64,000 nt of DNA from positions 372,001 through 436,000 of the forward strand of contig NZ_CP080387.1 in NCBI RefSeq assembly GCF_030036535.1, read 5' to 3'. The notes below the pieces were generated by a model. The model was not told the origin of the DNA. It searched no databases and was given only the letters and a program-made list of their open reading frames with translations. Shown one piece after another: positions 27,521 to 37,568 of the stretch. The DNA comes from Agrobacterium cucumeris (GTDB lineage: Bacteria; Pseudomonadota; Alphaproteobacteria; Rhizobiales; Rhizobiaceae). Each line of letters starts with the position of its first letter. Positions within the stretch are counted from its first letter, which is position 1. The position numbers and the translations under genes are program-made.

Positions 27521-30424
27521 ATGAGCGACACCGCAGAAAAACTCGACTATTCCGCCACCCTCTATCTGCCGCAGACGGATTTTCCGATGCGCGCCGGCCT
27601 GCCGCAAAAAGAACCGGAAACGGTGAAGCGCTGGCAGGAGATGGGCCTTTACAAGCGCCTGCGCGCCTCCGCCGCCGGCCGCGAAAAATTCGTGCTGCAT
27701 GACGGCCCGCCCTATGCCAACGGCAACATCCACATCGGCCACGCGCTGAACAAGATCCTGAAAGACGTCATCACCCGCTCGTTCCAGATGCGCGGTTACG
27801 ACGCCAATTACGTGCCAGGCTGGGATTGCCACGGCCTGCCGATCGAATGGAAGATCGAGGAAGCCTATCGCGCCAAGGGCAAGAACAAGGACGAGGTTCC
27901 GGTCAACGAATTCCGCAAGGAGTGCCGTGACTTCGCCGCCGGCTGGATCAAGGTTCAGTCGGAAGAGTTCAAGCGTCTCGGCATCGAGGGCGACTTCGAA
28001 AACCCCTACACGACGATGAACTTCCACGCCGAAGCGCGCATCGCCGGCGAGTTGCTGAAAATCGCCCGCACCGGCCAGCTCTATCGTGGCTCGAAGCCGA
28101 TCATGTGGTCGGTGGTCGAACGCACGGCGCTGGCGGAAGCCGAAGTCGAATATGCGGATGTCGAGAGCGACATGATCTGGGTGAAATTCCCGGTCAAGGA
28201 TGCGGTTCCCGGTCTTTCCGACGTATCCGTCGTCATCTGGACAACGACGCCGTGGACCATCCCCGGCAACCGCGCCATCGCGTTTTCTTCGCGGGTCGAA
28301 TACGGCCTGTTCGAAGTCGAAAGCGCGCAGAACGATTTTGGCCCGCAGCCGGGTGAAAAGCTGATCTTCGCCAAGAAGCTTGCCGATGAGGCAGCGGCCA
28401 AGGCGAAGCTGACCTTCAAGCTTGTTCGCGATGTGAAAACCGAAGAACTGGCCGCCATCACCTGTGCCCATCCTCTGGCGTCGCTCGGCTACGATTTCCC
28501 GGTTCCGCTTCTCGATGGCGATCACGTCACCGATGATGCCGGTACGGGTTTCGTTCACACCGCGCCGAGCCATGGCCGTGAGGACTTTGATGTCTGGACC
28601 GCGCATCACCGCGAGCTGGAAGCGCGTGGCGTTTCGTCGGCCATCCCGTTCCCGGTTGGCGATGACGGTTTCTACACCGAAGACGCTCCCGGTTTCGGCC
28701 CGTCCGCCGAGGGCGGCGCTGCCCGCGTCATGGATGATAACGGCAAGAAGGGCGATGCCAACGACCGCGTCATCAAGGCGCTGATCGCTGCCAATAACCT
28801 GTTTGCCCGTGGCCGTCTGAAGCACAGCTATCCGCATAGCTGGCGCTCCAAGAAGCCGGTCATCTTCCGCAACACGCCGCAATGGTTCGTCTATATGGAC
28901 AAGGAACTGGGCGACGGCACGACGCTGCGTTCGCGTTCGCTTGACGCCATCGACCAGACCCGCTTCGTTCCGGCCTCCGGTCAGAACCGCCTGCGCGCCA
29001 TGATCGAAGGTCGTCCCGATTGGGTTCTGTCGCGCCAGCGCAGCTGGGGCGTGCCGATCGCCGTTTTCGCCGACGAAAAGGGTGAAGTTCTGGTCGATGA
29101 AGCCGTCAATGCCCGCATCCTCGAGGCCTTCGAGGCCGAGGGCGCTGACGCCTGGTTCGCTGAAGGCGCCAAGCAACGGTTCCTCGGTAATGACCACGAC
29201 CACGACAAGTGGCTGCAGGTCATGGATATCCTCGACGTGTGGTTCGATAGCGGCTGCACCCACACCTTCACGCTGGAAGACCGCCCGGACATGAAGTGGC
29301 CGGCGGACGTCTATCTCGAAGGCTCCGACCAGCATCGCGGCTGGTTCCATTCGTCGCTGCTGGAAAGCTGCGCGACACGCGGCCGTGCGCCTTACAACGC
29401 CGTTGTCACCCATGGTTTCACCATGGATGAGAAGGGCGAGAAGATGTCGAAGTCCAAGGGCAACGTGGTCTCGCCGCAGGAAGTCATGAAGGACGCCGGC
29501 GCCGATATCCTGCGCCTGTGGGTCATGACAACGGACTACTGGGATGACCAGCGCCTCGGCAAGGCCATCATCCAGACAAATGTCGATGCCTATCGCAAGC
29601 TGCGCAACACCATCCGCTGGATGCTCGGCACGCTCGCCCATTATGAGGGCGAGGAGGTCGCCTATGACGATCTGCCGGAGTTGGAAAAGCTGGTGCTGCA
29701 CCGCCTGTCCGATCTGGATAAGGTCGTGCGCGAAGGTTATGACGGTTTCGAATTCAAGAAGATCGCCCGCGCATTGGTCGATTTCTCGAATGTCGAGCTT
29801 TCGGCCTTCTATTTCGACATCCGCAAGGACACGCTTTATTGCGACGCGCCGTCGTCGCTGAAGCGCCGGGCCTCGCTGTCCGTCATCGCCAAGCTGTTCG
29901 ACTGCCTCGTGTCCTGGCTGGCGCCCATGCTGCCCTTCACGACGGAAGAAGCGTGGCTGTCGCGTTATCCGGATGCGGAATCGGTGCATCTCGTCCAGTT
30001 CCCGGCAATCCCGGCGGAATGGAAGAACGAAGCTCTTGAAGCCAAGTGGGACAAGATCCGCAAGGTTCGCACGGTCGTGACCGGCGCCCTGGAAGTCGAG
30101 CGCCGTGAAAAGCGCATCGGCTCTTCGCTCGAGGCTGCTCCCGTCGTGCACATCGCCGATGCCGATCTTCTGGCGGCGCTGAAGGGGCAGGATTTCGCCG
30201 AAATCTGCATCACCTCGGCCATCTCGGTGGTGGGCGATGAAGGCCCGGCCGATGGCTTCCGTCTGCCGGAAGTGGCGAAGGTCGTTGTCGAACAGAAGCT
30301 GGCGGAAGGTGCAAAATGCGCCCGCTCCTGGCGCATCACCACCGATGTCGGTTCTGATCCGCAATATCCTGACGTATCGGCCCGCGATGCCGCGGCGCTG
30401 CGCGAGCTTGCCGCCCTGGCATGA
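27521..30424 (+). CDS. ileS: Isoleucyl-tRNA synthetase
   Basis: 967 residues. Class I synthetase motifs are HIGH at residues 71-74 ([12 protein letters not shown]) and KMSKS at about 641-645 ([12 protein letters not shown]), with the editing domain ([16 protein letters not shown]) between and an anticodon-binding domain after. No C-terminal zinc-finger cysteine cluster is evident in the last 80 residues, unlike the E. coli enzyme. It stands alone behind a 281-bp upstream region that holds TTGTCATG repeats. Confidence 0.97.
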   Translation: MSDTAEKLDYSATLYLPQTDFPMRAGLPQKEPETVKRWQEMGLYKRLRASAAGREKFVLHDGPPYANGNIHIGHALNKILKDVITRSFQMRGYDANYVPGWDCHGLPIEWKIEEAYRAKGKNKDEVPVNEFRKECRDFAAGWIKVQSEEFKRLGIEGDFENPYTTMNFHAEARIAGELLKIARTGQLYRGSKPIMWSVVERTALAEAEVEYADVESDMIWVKFPVKDAVPGLSDVSVVIWTTTPWTIPGNRAIAFSSRVEYGLFEVESAQNDFGPQPGEKLIFAKKLADEAAAKAKLTFKLVRDVKTEELAAITCAHPLASLGYDFPVPLLDGDHVTDDAGTGFVHTAPSHGREDFDVWTAHHRELEARGVSSAIPFPVGDDGFYTEDAPGFGPSAEGGAARVMDDNGKKGDANDRVIKALIAANNLFARGRLKHSYPHSWRSKKPVIFRNTPQWFVYMDKELGDGTTLRSRSLDAIDQTRFVPASGQNRLRAMIEGRPDWVLSRQRSWGVPIAVFADEKGEVLVDEAVNARILEAFEAEGADAWFAEGAKQRFLGNDHDHDKWLQVMDILDVWFDSGCTHTFTLEDRPDMKWPADVYLEGSDQHRGWFHSSLLESCATRGRAPYNAVVTHGFTMDEKGEKMSKSKGNVVSPQEVMKDAGADILRLWVMTTDYWDDQRLGKAIIQTNVDAYRKLRNTIRWMLGTLAHYEGEEVAYDDLPELEKLVLHRLSDLDKVVREGYDGFEFKKIARALVDFSNVELSAFYFDIRKDTLYCDAPSSLKRRASLSVIAKLFDCLVSWLAPMLPFTTEEAWLSRYPDAESVHLVQFPAIPAEWKNEALEAKWDKIRKVRTVVTGALEVERREKRIGSSLEAAPVVHIADADLLAALKGQDFAEICITSAISVVGDEGPADGFRLPEVAKVVVEQKLAEGAKCARSWRITTDVGSDPQYPDVSARDAAALRELAALA

Positions 30425-30622
30425 TTTCAAGCTGCGCATCGTTCTTTTCGAAACCGATTTCGGTTTCGGGCCGATGCGCGAGGAAAATAACCGGATGAAT
30501 TGCGCTTTGCCTCTTCATCCGGTACACCTGCCTGAAAATGGCCGGATTTGCACGGCAATGCGGGCTGCTGCCTGCCGAAAGACGATGTCTGGCAAAGTGG
30601 GACGGACGGCTGGAAGGGTTCA

Positions 30623-31267
30623 ATGAATATGATGCAGGGTAATGCGCAGGGTTTGGGCATGTTTCGCACGGTTGTTGGCATCACCGCTATAGGCGTGTTG
30701 CTCGGCGCCTGCACCAGCCCGACCTACGGTACAGGTAAGACGGCGGCGGAACAGCTTGTCGACGATCTCGGCAACGCGACCTCGATCACCGGCAACGACC
30801 AGGAAAAGCGCAACCTTAAATACAGCCCGCGCCCCGGCCTCGTTGTTCCGGCCCAGTCCCGTGCCGAACAGCTGGCCTCGCCGCAGCAGAACATGGCCAA
30901 CCGCGAATCCAATCCGCAATGGGTCGAATCGCCGGAAGAAACCCGCGAACGCCTGCGCGACGAAGCGGATGCCAACAAGAACAACCCGCATTACCGCTCG
31001 CCACTGCTTGCCGGCAACGGCACGGCCGGTCAGATGACCGAAAGCCAGAAGTGGGAAGCCTTCCGCAAGGCCAAGGCCGACGCTCAGGGTGGCTCTGTCG
31101 TCAACGCCCAGCGCCGGTTCCTCACCGATCCGCCGGCTGAATATCGCAGTGTTCCGCAGGATCAGCTGACCGATCTTGGCGAGCCGGAACAGAAGAAGGA
31201 AAAGCGCCGCAAGAAAGAAGCGGCCGTGGCAAACACCGGCAAGAGCTGGTGGAACCCTTTCCAGTAA
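30623..31267 (+). CDS. Putative lipoprotein
   Basis: 214 residues from the ATG at 30623, which places a signal peptide with lipobox VLLGAC (Cys ~31-32) near the start; an upstream in-frame ATG would bury it. The mature part is hydrophilic (TAAEQLVDDLGNATSI, ESPEETRERLRDEADANKNN) and ends KSWWNPFQ, with a basic KKEKRRKKE patch. It is probably an outer- or inner-membrane-anchored periplasmic protein of unknown function, a type common in rhizobia next to ileS. Confidence 0.75.
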   Translation: MNMMQGNAQGLGMFRTVVGITAIGVLLGACTSPTYGTGKTAAEQLVDDLGNATSITGNDQEKRNLKYSPRPGLVVPAQSRAEQLASPQQNMANRESNPQWVESPEETRERLRDEADANKNNPHYRSPLLAGNGTAGQMTESQKWEAFRKAKADAQGGSVVNAQRRFLTDPPAEYRSVPQDQLTDLGEPEQKKEKRRKKEAAVANTGKSWWNPFQ

Positions 31268-31329
31268 AAACTGGCCAGTAAAAAAACGGCTGATGGCTGG
31301 CGGGGAGTTTTGTCTTTCCCGCTCGCCGC

Positions 31330-31788
31330 TTACTCCTCGAGACGTTTGTCGCGAAAGAACTGCCGCAGAATGTCAGCACTTTCGCTTTCCGCCAGTCCCG
31401 AATAAACATCCGGCGCATGGTGGCATGTCGGCTGGCTGAAGAAGCGCACGCCACTCTCCACCGCGCCGCCCTTCGGGTCCTGCGCGCCGTAATAGAGACG
31501 GCGAATGCGAGCAAATGAGATCGCCGCCGCGCACATGGTGCAGGGCTCCAGCGTTACGTAAAGATCGGCACCGGGCAGGCGTTCCTGTCCCAGCGCCTCG
31601 CATGCCATGCGGATCACGGCGATTTCGGCGTGCGCCGTCACATCGTTCAATTCACGGGTGCGATTGCCGGAACTGGCAATGACCCGGCCGTCCAGAACCA
31701 GTACGGCACCGATCGGAACCTCCTGCCGCTCAGCCGCGGCACGGGCTTCCGAAAGCGCCAGTTCCATGAAATGCGTCCTTTCGGCCAT
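31330..31788 (-). CDS. tadA: tRNA-specific adenosine deaminase
   Basis: 152 residues of the cytidine-deaminase fold. The zinc site is HAEIAVI (catalytic Glu) with PCTMCAAAI, and SFARIRRLYYGAQDPKGGAVES matches the TadA C-terminal region. It converts A34 to inosine in tRNA-Arg(ACG). It is divergent from the pseudouridine synthase gene with 71 bp between starts. Confidence 0.95.
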   Translation of the reverse strand: MAERTHFMELALSEARAAAERQEVPIGAVLVLDGRVIASSGNRTRELNDVTAHAEIAVIRMACEALGQERLPGADLYVTLEPCTMCAAAISFARIRRLYYGAQDPKGGAVESGVRFFSQPTCHHAPDVYSGLAESESADILRQFFRDKRLEE

Positions 31789-31859
31789 TGCGTTTCAATT
31801 TCCTCTTAACCCTTGTGCTTGGACCTGATAGGACAGCCCAAACAACAGGCAAACAGCAA

Positions 31860-33863
31860 ATGACTTTTAAAGACAAGCCGAAGCGTGACGGCGGCAAGAC
31901 ATTTAGCCGCGACAACAAGCCGAAAGGCCCCGGCAAACCCGCTGCAGAGCGCGAAAAGAAACCGGCGGAAGCCAAGGCTGCGCCGGCGCAGGAAGCCGTC
32001 CTCGGCACCAAGCCCGAGCGTATTTCCAAGATCATGGCGCGCGCTGGCGTTGCTTCGCGCCGCGATGTTGAGCGCATGATCATGGAAGGCCGCGTGTCGC
32101 TGAACGGCGTCAAGCTGGATAGCCCGGTGGTCAACGCCACGCTTTCGGACAAGATCGAAGTGGACGGCATGCCGATTCGCGGTGCCGAGCGCACGCGCCT
32201 GTGGCTTTACCACAAGCCCGCCGGCCTGGTGACGACCAACTCCGACCCAGAAGGTCGCCCGACCGTTTTCGACAATCTGCCGGGTGAATTGCCGCGCGTG
32301 CTCTCCATCGGCCGTCTCGATATCAACACCGAAGGCCTGCTGCTGCTGACCAATGACGGCGGCCTTTCCCGGGTGCTGGAATTGCCGACCACCGGCTGGC
32401 TGCGCCGTTACCGCGTGCGCGCCCATGGTGAGGTCGATCAGGCCGCACTCGACAAGCTGAAGGACGGCATCGCCGTCGACGGTGTGCTTTATGGCGCGAT
32501 CGACGCGACGCTCGACCGTACCCAGGGCCACAATGTCTGGATCACCATGGGTCTGCGCGAAGGCAAGAACCGCGAAATCAAGAACGTGCTCGGCGCGCTT
32601 GGTCTCGAGGTCAACCGCCTGATCCGTATCTCCTATGGTCCGTTCCAGCTTGGTGATCTGCCCGAGGGCAAGGTGCTGGAAGTGCGCGGACGCATGCTGC
32701 GCGATCAGCTCGGCCCGCGCCTGATCGAAGAGGCCGGTGCCAATTTCGACGCGCCGATCTACAATACATCCGCTGATGACGAGGACGAAGCTCCGGCCAA
32801 ACGCGCCAAGTCCGAATGGGCAAAGAGCGATGCGCCGGAAGGCAGGCCGCGTTTCGACAAGGCAGCCGGAAAGCCGGAAGACCGCCGCGAAAAGGCGCTC
32901 GGACGTCTGGACACCAAACGTGGCGACAAGCCTGCGGGCAAGTTCGGCGCAAAGCCTGCCGGGAAATTCGGTGGCAAGGGCCGCAACGAGGATGATGGCG
33001 AAGAGCGCCGCAGCCCCCGCCAGCCGGCGGGCACGAACCGGACGGCCAATGTCTGGATGGCGCCCGGCGCAAGGCCAACGCGTGACGGCAAGGAGCGCAA
33101 GTCGTCCGCCCGTGCCGAAGCCGAAAACCTGTTCAAGAAGCCGTCCGCCCAGGAAGAGGCGCGTCGCAGCGTCGTGCGCCATGCCGACGACGAAGGTGAA
33201 TGGATCCGCTCCGAACCCACCCGTGAGGATGATCGTGGCCACGGCCGCGGCGAACGCCCGGCACGCGGTGAAAAGAGCTTTGGCGATCGCGGTGGACGCG
33301 GCGGCAAACCCTTTGGTGGTAAACCATCCGGCGACCGGCCTTTCCGGGATCGCCCCCGCGAAGATGGCGACCGCCCGCGTGGCGAGCGCCCGGCGCGCAG
33401 CGGCGCAAAGAGCTTCGGTGATCGTCCCGCGCGCGGCGACAAGCCCTTCGGTGACCGTCCGTTCCGCGACCGGCCTCGCGAAGATGGTGATCGCCCACGC
33501 AGCGACCGTCCGCGTGGCGAGAAGAGTTTTGGTGATCGTACGGCGCGTGGTGAAAAGCCATTCAGCGAACGTCCGTTCCGTGACAAGCCGCGCGAAGAGG
33601 GGGATCGTTCCGGCAGCGATCGTCCACGCGGCGAGCGACCTTTCGGCGACAAGCCGCGTGGCGGAAAGCCGGGCGGCAGGCCCGCATCGGGCAAGCCGTC
33701 CTTCGGCAAATCGGGCGAGCGTGGCGAACGTTCGGGTTTTTCGGGTAAAGGTAAAGGCCCCGGTGGTAATGGCCCCGGCGGCGGCAAGCCGGGTGGCAAA
33801 GGCCCGGGTGGCAAACCTTCTGGTGGCAGGGGAATGACACGTAATGCGGATCGTAGGCGGTGA
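31860..33863 (+). CDS. RluB/RsuA-family pseudouridine synthase with long disordered tail
   Basis: 667 residues from the ATG at 31860. After a basic, low-complexity N-terminus comes an S4 RNA-binding domain (RISKIMARAGVASRRDVERMIMEGRVSLNG) and the catalytic domain with Asp in IGRLDINTEGLLLLTNDG and the later GLREGKNREIKNVLGALGLEVNRLIR. These end by about residue 290. The remaining ~375 residues are a Gly/Arg/Asp/Lys-rich repeat (units such as RPARGEKSFGDR and PFRDRPREDGDRP), likely disordered and RNA-binding. It should modify 23S (RluB) or 16S (RsuA) rRNA. rsmD overlaps its 3' end by 20 bp. Confidence 0.9.
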   Translation: MTFKDKPKRDGGKTFSRDNKPKGPGKPAAEREKKPAEAKAAPAQEAVLGTKPERISKIMARAGVASRRDVERMIMEGRVSLNGVKLDSPVVNATLSDKIEVDGMPIRGAERTRLWLYHKPAGLVTTNSDPEGRPTVFDNLPGELPRVLSIGRLDINTEGLLLLTNDGGLSRVLELPTTGWLRRYRVRAHGEVDQAALDKLKDGIAVDGVLYGAIDATLDRTQGHNVWITMGLREGKNREIKNVLGALGLEVNRLIRISYGPFQLGDLPEGKVLEVRGRMLRDQLGPRLIEEAGANFDAPIYNTSADDEDEAPAKRAKSEWAKSDAPEGRPRFDKAAGKPEDRREKALGRLDTKRGDKPAGKFGAKPAGKFGGKGRNEDDGEERRSPRQPAGTNRTANVWMAPGARPTRDGKERKSSARAEAENLFKKPSAQEEARRSVVRHADDEGEWIRSEPTREDDRGHGRGERPARGEKSFGDRGGRGGKPFGGKPSGDRPFRDRPREDGDRPRGERPARSGAKSFGDRPARGDKPFGDRPFRDRPREDGDRPRSDRPRGEKSFGDRTARGEKPFSERPFRDKPREEGDRSGSDRPRGERPFGDKPRGGKPGGRPASGKPSFGKSGERGERSGFSGKGKGPGGNGPGGGKPGGKGPGGKPSGGRGMTRNADRRR

Positions 33864-34401
33864 GTTCCGCGGCCGGAATCTGGCCGCGCCGAAAACAAAT
33901 TCCATTCGTCCGACCATCGACAGGACGCGGGAAAGCCTCTTCAACATTCTGAGCCATGCCTATCCGGAAAGTCTTGACGGTACGCGCGTTCTGGATGTTT
34001 TCGCCGGAACCGGGGCGGTTGGGCTGGAAGCCCTGTCGCGCGGCTGTCGTGTGGCGCTCTTCGTCGAAAATGGCGTCGAGGGCAGGGGGCTGCTCTGGGA
34101 GAATATCGATGCGCTGGGGCTGCACGGCCGTGCCCGCATCCTGCGGCGTGACGCCACCAAGCTGGGCGGCGTCAACAATATCGAGCCCTTCGATCTTCTC
34201 TTCGCCGATCCGCCCTATGGGCAGGGCCATGGCGAAAAGGCTTTTGCCGCAGCCCACGCCGGTGGCTGGCTGACACCCGGCGCGCTCGCCATTCTGGAAG
34301 AGCGCGGCGATGTTGCAGTAACCGTCGATGCGGCGTTCAAACTGCTCGAAAGCCGTATCTTCGGTGACACGAAAATGCATTTCTACCGCTACGAACCCTG
34401 A
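33844..34401 (+). CDS. rsmD: 16S rRNA (guanine966-N2)-methyltransferase
   Basis: 185 residues. The N-terminus MRIVGGEFRGRNLAAPKTNSIRPTIDRTRESLFNIL, motif I VLDVFAGTGAVGLEALSRG and the catalytic DPPYG (LFADPPYGQGHG) are those of RsmD. It methylates G966 of 16S rRNA. It overlaps the pseudouridine synthase gene by 20 bp, so the two rRNA-modifying enzymes are coupled. Confidence 0.95.
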   Translation: MRIVGGEFRGRNLAAPKTNSIRPTIDRTRESLFNILSHAYPESLDGTRVLDVFAGTGAVGLEALSRGCRVALFVENGVEGRGLLWENIDALGLHGRARILRRDATKLGGVNNIEPFDLLFADPPYGQGHGEKAFAAAHAGGWLTPGALAILEERGDVAVTVDAAFKLLESRIFGDTKMHFYRYEP

Positions 34402-34487
34402 CGGGAAGGCCTTCCCGTCACGCCACGGTCTTGTCTTGTTTGCGCAATAGGCAGGATTTTTTCTGCGAAAAGAATTTGGGTATTCGC

Positions 34488-35414
34488 ATGGAGCAGGGTG
34501 TAAACGAGAGTGTCACGATCGTGCGTGCCGGGGAAGATGTCCTCGAAGGCGACGGCGCGGGTGGCCATGAGCCGACATTCGGACTGGCGCTTGGCGGTGG
34601 TGGCGCGCGTGGCATCTGCCACATCAACGTCGTCGAGGCCTTCGACGAACTCGGCATCCGGCCGGTAGCACTCTCCGGCTCCTCCATCGGCTCCATCATC
34701 GGCGCGGGCATGGCGGCCGGCATGAGCGGCCGGGAAATCCGCGAATACACCCTCGAACTCATGGGGCGCAAAGGCTCGGTGGCAAACCGTCTCTGGAGCC
34801 TCGGCCCGGCATCGATGCGCCATGCGGTCGATGGTTTTCGCCTCGGGCAGTTCAATCTCGAACTCATTCTGCACGCCTTGATGCCGCAGGCCCTGCCGAA
34901 GGACTTTTCGGAGCTTGCCATCCCGCTGAAGGTGATAACGACAGATTATTACGCCCAGACCGAAGTGGTGGTGGAAACCGGCGAGATCATTCAGGCGCTG
35001 GCGGCTTCCGCCGCTATTCCGGCGTTGTTCATGCCGGTGCGTATCGATGGCCGCATCATGATCGATGGCGGCATCTTCAATCCTGTCCCCTATGAACATC
35101 TGCTGGATAAGGCCGATATCGTCATCGGCGTCGATGTGGTTGGCGGCCCCGAAGGAGACGGCACCACCATGCCGAACCGTCTGGACAGCCTATTCGGCGC
35201 CAGCCAGCTGATGATGCAGGCAGCGATTGCCCTGAAACTCAGATTACGCCCACCCCACATCTTCCTGCGTCCGCCGGTGCACCGCTTCGGTGTGCTGGAT
35301 TTCCTGAAGTCCGAGGAGGTGCTGAACGCCTCCGCCAGCATCAAGGACGATCTGAAACGGCAGATTGAAATGCAGGTGGAGCTGTTTCATCGCGGGCAGG
35401 GCGTGGAGGCCTGA
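34488..35414 (+). CDS. Patatin-like phospholipase
   Basis: 308 residues from the ATG at 34488; a TTG at 34431 would add 19 residues with no better ribosome site. The patatin elements are complete: oxyanion loop GGGGARGICH, nucleophile GSSIGSII (GxSxG) and the catalytic Asp in MIDGGIFNPVP. The RssA/YchK-like arrangement suggests a cytoplasmic serine acyl hydrolase acting on lipids. Whether it is housekeeping or regulatory is unknown. A palindromic repeat follows. Confidence 0.88.
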   Translation: MEQGVNESVTIVRAGEDVLEGDGAGGHEPTFGLALGGGGARGICHINVVEAFDELGIRPVALSGSSIGSIIGAGMAAGMSGREIREYTLELMGRKGSVANRLWSLGPASMRHAVDGFRLGQFNLELILHALMPQALPKDFSELAIPLKVITTDYYAQTEVVVETGEIIQALAASAAIPALFMPVRIDGRIMIDGGIFNPVPYEHLLDKADIVIGVDVVGGPEGDGTTMPNRLDSLFGASQLMMQAAIALKLRLRPPHIFLRPPVHRFGVLDFLKSEEVLNASASIKDDLKRQIEMQVELFHRGQGVEA

Positions 35415-35455
35415 GCGTTACCCCTGAGTTTTCGGGAGCGAGCGGGTGCCACGTG

Positions 35456-35583
35456 TTTCTTCTCCCCGCCGGGGAGAAGGTGGCCCGAAGGGTCGGATGA
35501 GGGGGCAGCTCGTCGAATATCTCGACCCTTGCCCCCTCATCCCGCTGCCGCTTGTTTCTTCTCCCCGGCGGGGAGAAGAAACA
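35456..35583. repeat. Intergenic inverted repeat, family C
   Basis: Two arms TTTCTTCTCCCC(GCC)GGGGAGAAG at 35456-35479 and about 35555-35583 flank GTGGCCCGAAGGGTCGGATG and its partial inverse. Each arm is itself a hairpin. It lies between the convergent patatin and Kef-type genes. Short related arms appear near 15520-15535. The sequence type resembles rhizobial RIME elements. Confidence 0.8.
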
Positions 35584-35619
35584 AGCGGCGCGCTCCCCGT
35601 CACTGGCTTGAAGCGGAAA

Positions 35620-37452
35620 TCACAGCGACACCTCCGTCTCGCTGTCCTCCAAATCCTCTTCTTCCTCCTCGCGTTTCTCCGCCTTGTTCTTCGGCTTCAT
35701 CAGCGGCTCCGGTTTCACCTCACGCACCGGCTTGTTGTGCAGCATCTGCCGGCCGGCAGCGAGGCCTTCCACGGCTTGAAGCTGCAGCCGCTCCTCGTCA
35801 CGTTCGCGAATATCGTCGGAGATCGCCAGCGCCCGCTCGCCGTCCATATCCAGCCCCTCCAGAATGCGCCGGCCGAATAGCAGGCCGGATTCCAGCGTCT
35901 CGCGCAGTTCATATTCCACGCCCTTTTTCCTGAGATCGAGGGAGTGCACGCGATCATAAGAGCGGGCATAGATGCGCACGCTTGGAAATTCCGACTGGAT
36001 CATGTCGATGATGCGGTCGGTCACTTCCTTCTTGTGGGTGCAGACCGCCACCAGATCGGCCCGTTCGATGCCGGCGGCGATCAGCACATCCTTGCGGGTG
36101 CCGTCGCCGAAAAAGATGCGGAAACCGAAACGTGCGGCCTGACGCACGCGATCGGCGGAACTGTCGATGACCGTGACGTCGCGCCCGCCGGCGAGAAGGA
36201 TCTGCGAGGCGATCTGGCCGAAGCGTGAAAAGCCGATCATCAGCACATCCGCGCCAGCCCCGTCGAAATCTTCGTCCAGCGTGTCTTCGGCGGCGTCCTC
36301 CGCCGTCAACCGGCGCGATATCACCGCCAGAAGCGGCGTCAGCGCCATGGAAAGCGTGACGACGGCGACGAGGATCGAGGCGGTCGCCTGTGGAAACAGT
36401 CCGGAAGCCGCGGCCGTGGTGAAGAGCACGAAACCGAATTCGCCGCCCTGCGCCAAAAGCAGTGCGATACGGCTCGATGCATAACGCGAAGAGCCGGCAA
36501 TGCGGCAAAGGCTGTAGATCACCGCCGCCTTGACCGCCATCATTGCCGGCACGGCGATCAGGATGAGGACAATATGCTCATAGACGATGTTGACATGCAG
36601 CGACATGCCGACAGCCATGAAGAACAGCGCCAGCAACAGCCCGCGAAATGGCTCGATATCGGCTTCCAGCTCATGCCGGTAGGAGGATTCCGACAGCATC
36701 AGTCCCGCCAGCAGCGCCCCCATGCCCATGGAAAGCCCGACAGCTTCCATGATGGCGGCAGCGCCGATGACAACGAAGAGCGCCGCCGCGATCATCACTT
36801 CGCGCGCACCCGTGCGGGCGATGATCTGGAACATCGGTGTCAGCAGGAAGCGCCCCGCCAGCACCATGCCGGCCACCGCAACGACCGAGGCGACGAGATC
36901 GTAAACCATCGAGTCCGACGCGACATCCGGCCGGTTGGAAAGAATGGTGACGAGGGCGAGAAGCGGCACGATGGCGAGATCCTGAAACAGCAGGATCGAA
37001 AACGAGCGGTTGCCGTGCCGCGTGTTCATGTCGCCGTCGTCTTCGAGGATTTGCAGCGCAAAGGCGGTGGAGGAAAGCGCAAGGCCGAAACCGGCGACAA
37101 GGCTGCCGCGCGCATCGATCAGCCCCGCCCACCAGGCAATCGCCGCAAGCACGCTGCCCGTCACCAGCACCTGCGCCAGCCCGAGGCCTAAAATATCGCG
37201 GCGCATCTGCCAGATACGCGATGGCTTCAGTTCCAGACCGATGATGAATAGCAGGAAAACCACGCCCAGTTCCGAGACATTGAAGATGTCCTTCGCATCC
37301 GTGACGAGATGCAGGAACGGTCCGATGATGATGCCGGCCACCAGATAACCGAGCACGGTGCCAAGCCCGAGCTTGCGGAAAATGGAGGCCGCGATGACCG
37401 CTCCGGCCAGAAGCAGCAAGGGTTCGGAAAAGAGAGCGTCGTGCTCAGTCAT
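35620..37452 (-). CDS. Kef-type K+/H+ antiporter (CPA2)
   Basis: 610 residues from the ATG at 37452 (MTEHDALFSEPLLLLAGA). The N-terminal part has about 12 transmembrane segments with IGLELKPSRIWQMRRDILGLG and GFGLALSSTAFALQILEDDGDM, typical of KefB/KefC. A RCK/TrkA-N domain (about residues 390-530; VLMIGFSRFGQIASQILLAGGRDVTVIDSS) should bind NAD(H) or glutathione adducts. The C-terminus is an unusual Lys/Glu-rich tail ending in EDSETEVSL. It exports K+ during electrophile or alkaline stress. No KefF/KefG ancillary gene is adjacent. Confidence 0.9.
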   Translation of the reverse strand: MTEHDALFSEPLLLLAGAVIAASIFRKLGLGTVLGYLVAGIIIGPFLHLVTDAKDIFNVSELGVVFLLFIIGLELKPSRIWQMRRDILGLGLAQVLVTGSVLAAIAWWAGLIDARGSLVAGFGLALSSTAFALQILEDDGDMNTRHGNRSFSILLFQDLAIVPLLALVTILSNRPDVASDSMVYDLVASVVAVAGMVLAGRFLLTPMFQIIARTGAREVMIAAALFVVIGAAAIMEAVGLSMGMGALLAGLMLSESSYRHELEADIEPFRGLLLALFFMAVGMSLHVNIVYEHIVLILIAVPAMMAVKAAVIYSLCRIAGSSRYASSRIALLLAQGGEFGFVLFTTAAASGLFPQATASILVAVVTLSMALTPLLAVISRRLTAEDAAEDTLDEDFDGAGADVLMIGFSRFGQIASQILLAGGRDVTVIDSSADRVRQAARFGFRIFFGDGTRKDVLIAAGIERADLVAVCTHKKEVTDRIIDMIQSEFPSVRIYARSYDRVHSLDLRKKGVEYELRETLESGLLFGRRILEGLDMDGERALAISDDIRERDEERLQLQAVEGLAAGRQMLHNKPVREVKPEPLMKPKNKAEKREEEEEDLEDSETEVSL

Positions 37453-37568
37453 GCGGGCGGACTTTCGAATATGGTGGCGACAGAGCCTTGCCGATGGAGA
37501 AAGCGGCGTTTCGCCCTTGATGCGGGGTTGCTGGCACAATAAATGGAACAGGAATGAAAGGCCAACTC

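Noticed and set aside
27359..30439. Very long open frame of about 1026 codons antisense to ileS
   Set aside because: It mirrors ileS in the complementary frame; high third-position G/C depletes stop codons there. The product resembles nothing and ileS is certain.
31806..33947. Long minus-strand frame opposite the pseudouridine synthase
   Set aside because: The Ala/Arg/Thr-rich product is a reflection of the low-complexity tail on the other strand; no start context or family match.
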